Under the pieces are notes generated by a model that searched no databases, was not told the origin of the DNA, and saw only the letters and a program-made list of their open reading frames with translations. The translations under genes were made by a program, and so were the position numbers. DNA of 12,463 bases, from assembly GCA_018224415.1 (NCBI GenBank), contig JAGTUZ010000271.1, forward strand, positions 1 to 12,463, written 5' to 3'. Below are positions 11,696 to 12,463 of the stretch, one piece after another. This stretch comes from Bacteroidota bacterium (lineage in GTDB: Bacteria > Bacteroidota > Ignavibacteria > SZUA-365). Positions within the stretch are counted from its first letter, which is position 1; the number at the start of each line of letters is the position of its first letter.

Positions 11696-12463
11696 TCAGC
11701 GAAGGACGGCGAGCCGGCCCCATCGGACATCATCTCCCATTGCAACACGATAAAAGTATATTCCCGTCCGTAAATCCATCGTCAGGAGCTCGAGCGTGTG
11801 TGTGCCCGCAGAAACGGTGCCTTCCGCCACAGTTCGGATCACGCGGCCCATGGCATCATGCAGGGTGACGCGCATGGAAGCGGGTGTGGGGACTTCGAAC
11901 GCGATTGTCGCCCGGTCCGACGCTGGGTTTGGCCAGGCCGGCAGGAGGCGGTACGCGTGCAACGGCGGTGACGGACGCGTATCGCTGGTTGCATTGTCCT
12001 CCACCCACAGCTGCAGACGGGATGGATCATCGCCCCCGAACATGAAGGTGTTGATCGATGGATGGACCGTTCCGAGCACAAAATTTCCAAACGTCGTTGC
12101 CTGGTCCGGGAACAGGGCAAGTCCGCCGTTCACCAGAGCCTCGATGACATGTCCGGCCTTGACGGTGTGGAGGATGGAGGTCAGTTCGAAATCGAGCATG
12201 CGCTCCACATTGGGATCCGCCGACTGGCGGTGGCCGCGGTTGAGAGGACGGCGTTTCCCGGTGGCGGGATCCACATCGTAAAGCAGGACATTCATCTGGT
12301 ATTTGTTCCCTGTGGCACGCACACGAATCCGGGCGTTCCCGGGTGGCGGCAGGATGACAACATCTTCCGCCAATGGTGGCGTGCGGAACGACAGTGGCGT
12401 CGAGCCGAGCACGTTGATGTATGTGATAAGGCGGTCGCTGCGTGAAGGTGGGGGAGCGAACGA
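11696..12463 (-). CDS. C-terminal part of a CocE/X-Pro dipeptidyl-peptidase-like hydrolase with T9SS tail (partial)
   Basis: The frame is open from the right edge to a TGA at 11698-11696, giving 255 residues of the C terminus; the catalytic alpha/beta-hydrolase domain would lie outside the window. Visible residues about 20-155 resemble the jelly-roll domain of CocE/NonD and X-prolyl dipeptidyl-peptidase (S15) proteins: SFRTPPLAEDVVI, GNARIRVRATG, VLLYDVDPATGKRRPLNRG, FELTSILHTVKAGHVIEALV, and a late PSRLQLWVED. That domain covers the active site in the family. Residues about 170-255 are a type IX secretion sorting tail (PAWPNPASDRATIAFEV, VTLHDAMGRVIRTV, AGTHTLEL, LRTGIYFYRV, final LAVLR), so the enzyme is exported to the cell surface or medium. 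The GTG at 12412 is not a real start because homology continues upstream (DRLITYIN). It converges with the metallopeptidase gene. The hydrolase identity is inferred from the accessory domain only. Confidence 0.75.
   Translation of the reverse strand, partial: SFAPPPSRSDRLITYINVLGSTPLSFRTPPLAEDVVILPPPGNARIRVRATGNKYQMNVLLYDVDPATGKRRPLNRGHRQSADPNVERMLDFELTSILHTVKAGHVIEALVNGGLALFPDQATTFGNFVLGTVHPSINTFMFGGDDPSRLQLWVEDNATSDTRPSPPLHAYRLLPAWPNPASDRATIAFEVPTPASMRVTLHDAMGRVIRTVAEGTVSAGTHTLELLTMDLRTGIYFYRVAMGDDVRWGRLAVLR

Noticed and set aside
10084..11748. Long antisense open frame (554 codons) opposite the metallopeptidase
   Set aside because: It mirrors the codon pattern of the peptidase, which has a clear catalytic motif, lipobox and ribosome site. 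The antisense product shows no recognisable domain.
1..12463. CRISPR array, insertion sequence, phage or toxin-antitoxin genes
   Set aside because: No spaced identical repeats, transposase, integrase or terminal inverted repeats were found; the short direct repeats seen are too few or lie in coding DNA.

Overview
The window looks like chromosomal DNA from a GC-rich member of the Bacteroidota/Chlorobiota group. Three things point there. Two proteins end in type IX secretion (T9SS) C-terminal sorting domains. One intergenic region carries a TAnnTTTG element like the Bacteroidota housekeeping -7 promoter element. The lipoproteins and the ECF sigma factor with a membrane/beta-rich partner also fit. 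A lineage such as Ignavibacteria or Kapabacteria would suit, but that placement is inference. Nothing suggests a plasmid, phage, insertion sequence, CRISPR array or RNA gene.

Layout, left to right. Positions 1-1229 (minus strand): a DEDDh-type 3'-5' exonuclease followed by the start of a very basic Lys/Ala/Pro repeat protein that runs off the left edge. Positions 1402-2840 (plus): a CorA-type magnesium channel, then a small stand-alone glycogen-binding (CBM48/isoamylase early-set) protein with its own candidate promoter and a strong terminator hairpin. Positions 3029-5673: a stress pair in divergent orientation, an AhpC-type peroxiredoxin (minus) and the chaperone HtpG (plus). Positions 5797-9616 (minus): a four-gene operon, read from right to left, of an ECF sigma factor, a fused anti-sigma/membrane-helix/beta-rich protein, a VWA lipoprotein, and a VWA protein with a signal peptide and T9SS tail. 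Positions 9907-11595 (plus): an M2/M3-like zinc metallopeptidase lipoprotein, divergent from the sigma operon. Positions 11696-12463 (minus): the C-terminal part of a CocE/X-Pro dipeptidyl-peptidase-like hydrolase with a T9SS tail, running off the right edge.

The most interesting part is the 5797-9616 operon. The sigma factor and its probable regulator are tightly linked to two related VWA (metal-dependent adhesion) proteins, one predicted to be lipid-anchored and one exported to the surface. The regulator itself seems to join a cytoplasmic anti-sigma-like region, an inner-membrane helix, a low-complexity linker and a beta-rich C terminus ending in Phe like an outer-membrane barrel. This suggests an envelope-sensing module that may span both membranes. 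The pieces are visible in the sequence; the joint function is inferred. The adjacent divergent intergenic region carries a 20-bp direct repeat and a perfect 15-bp palindrome that could be regulator sites.
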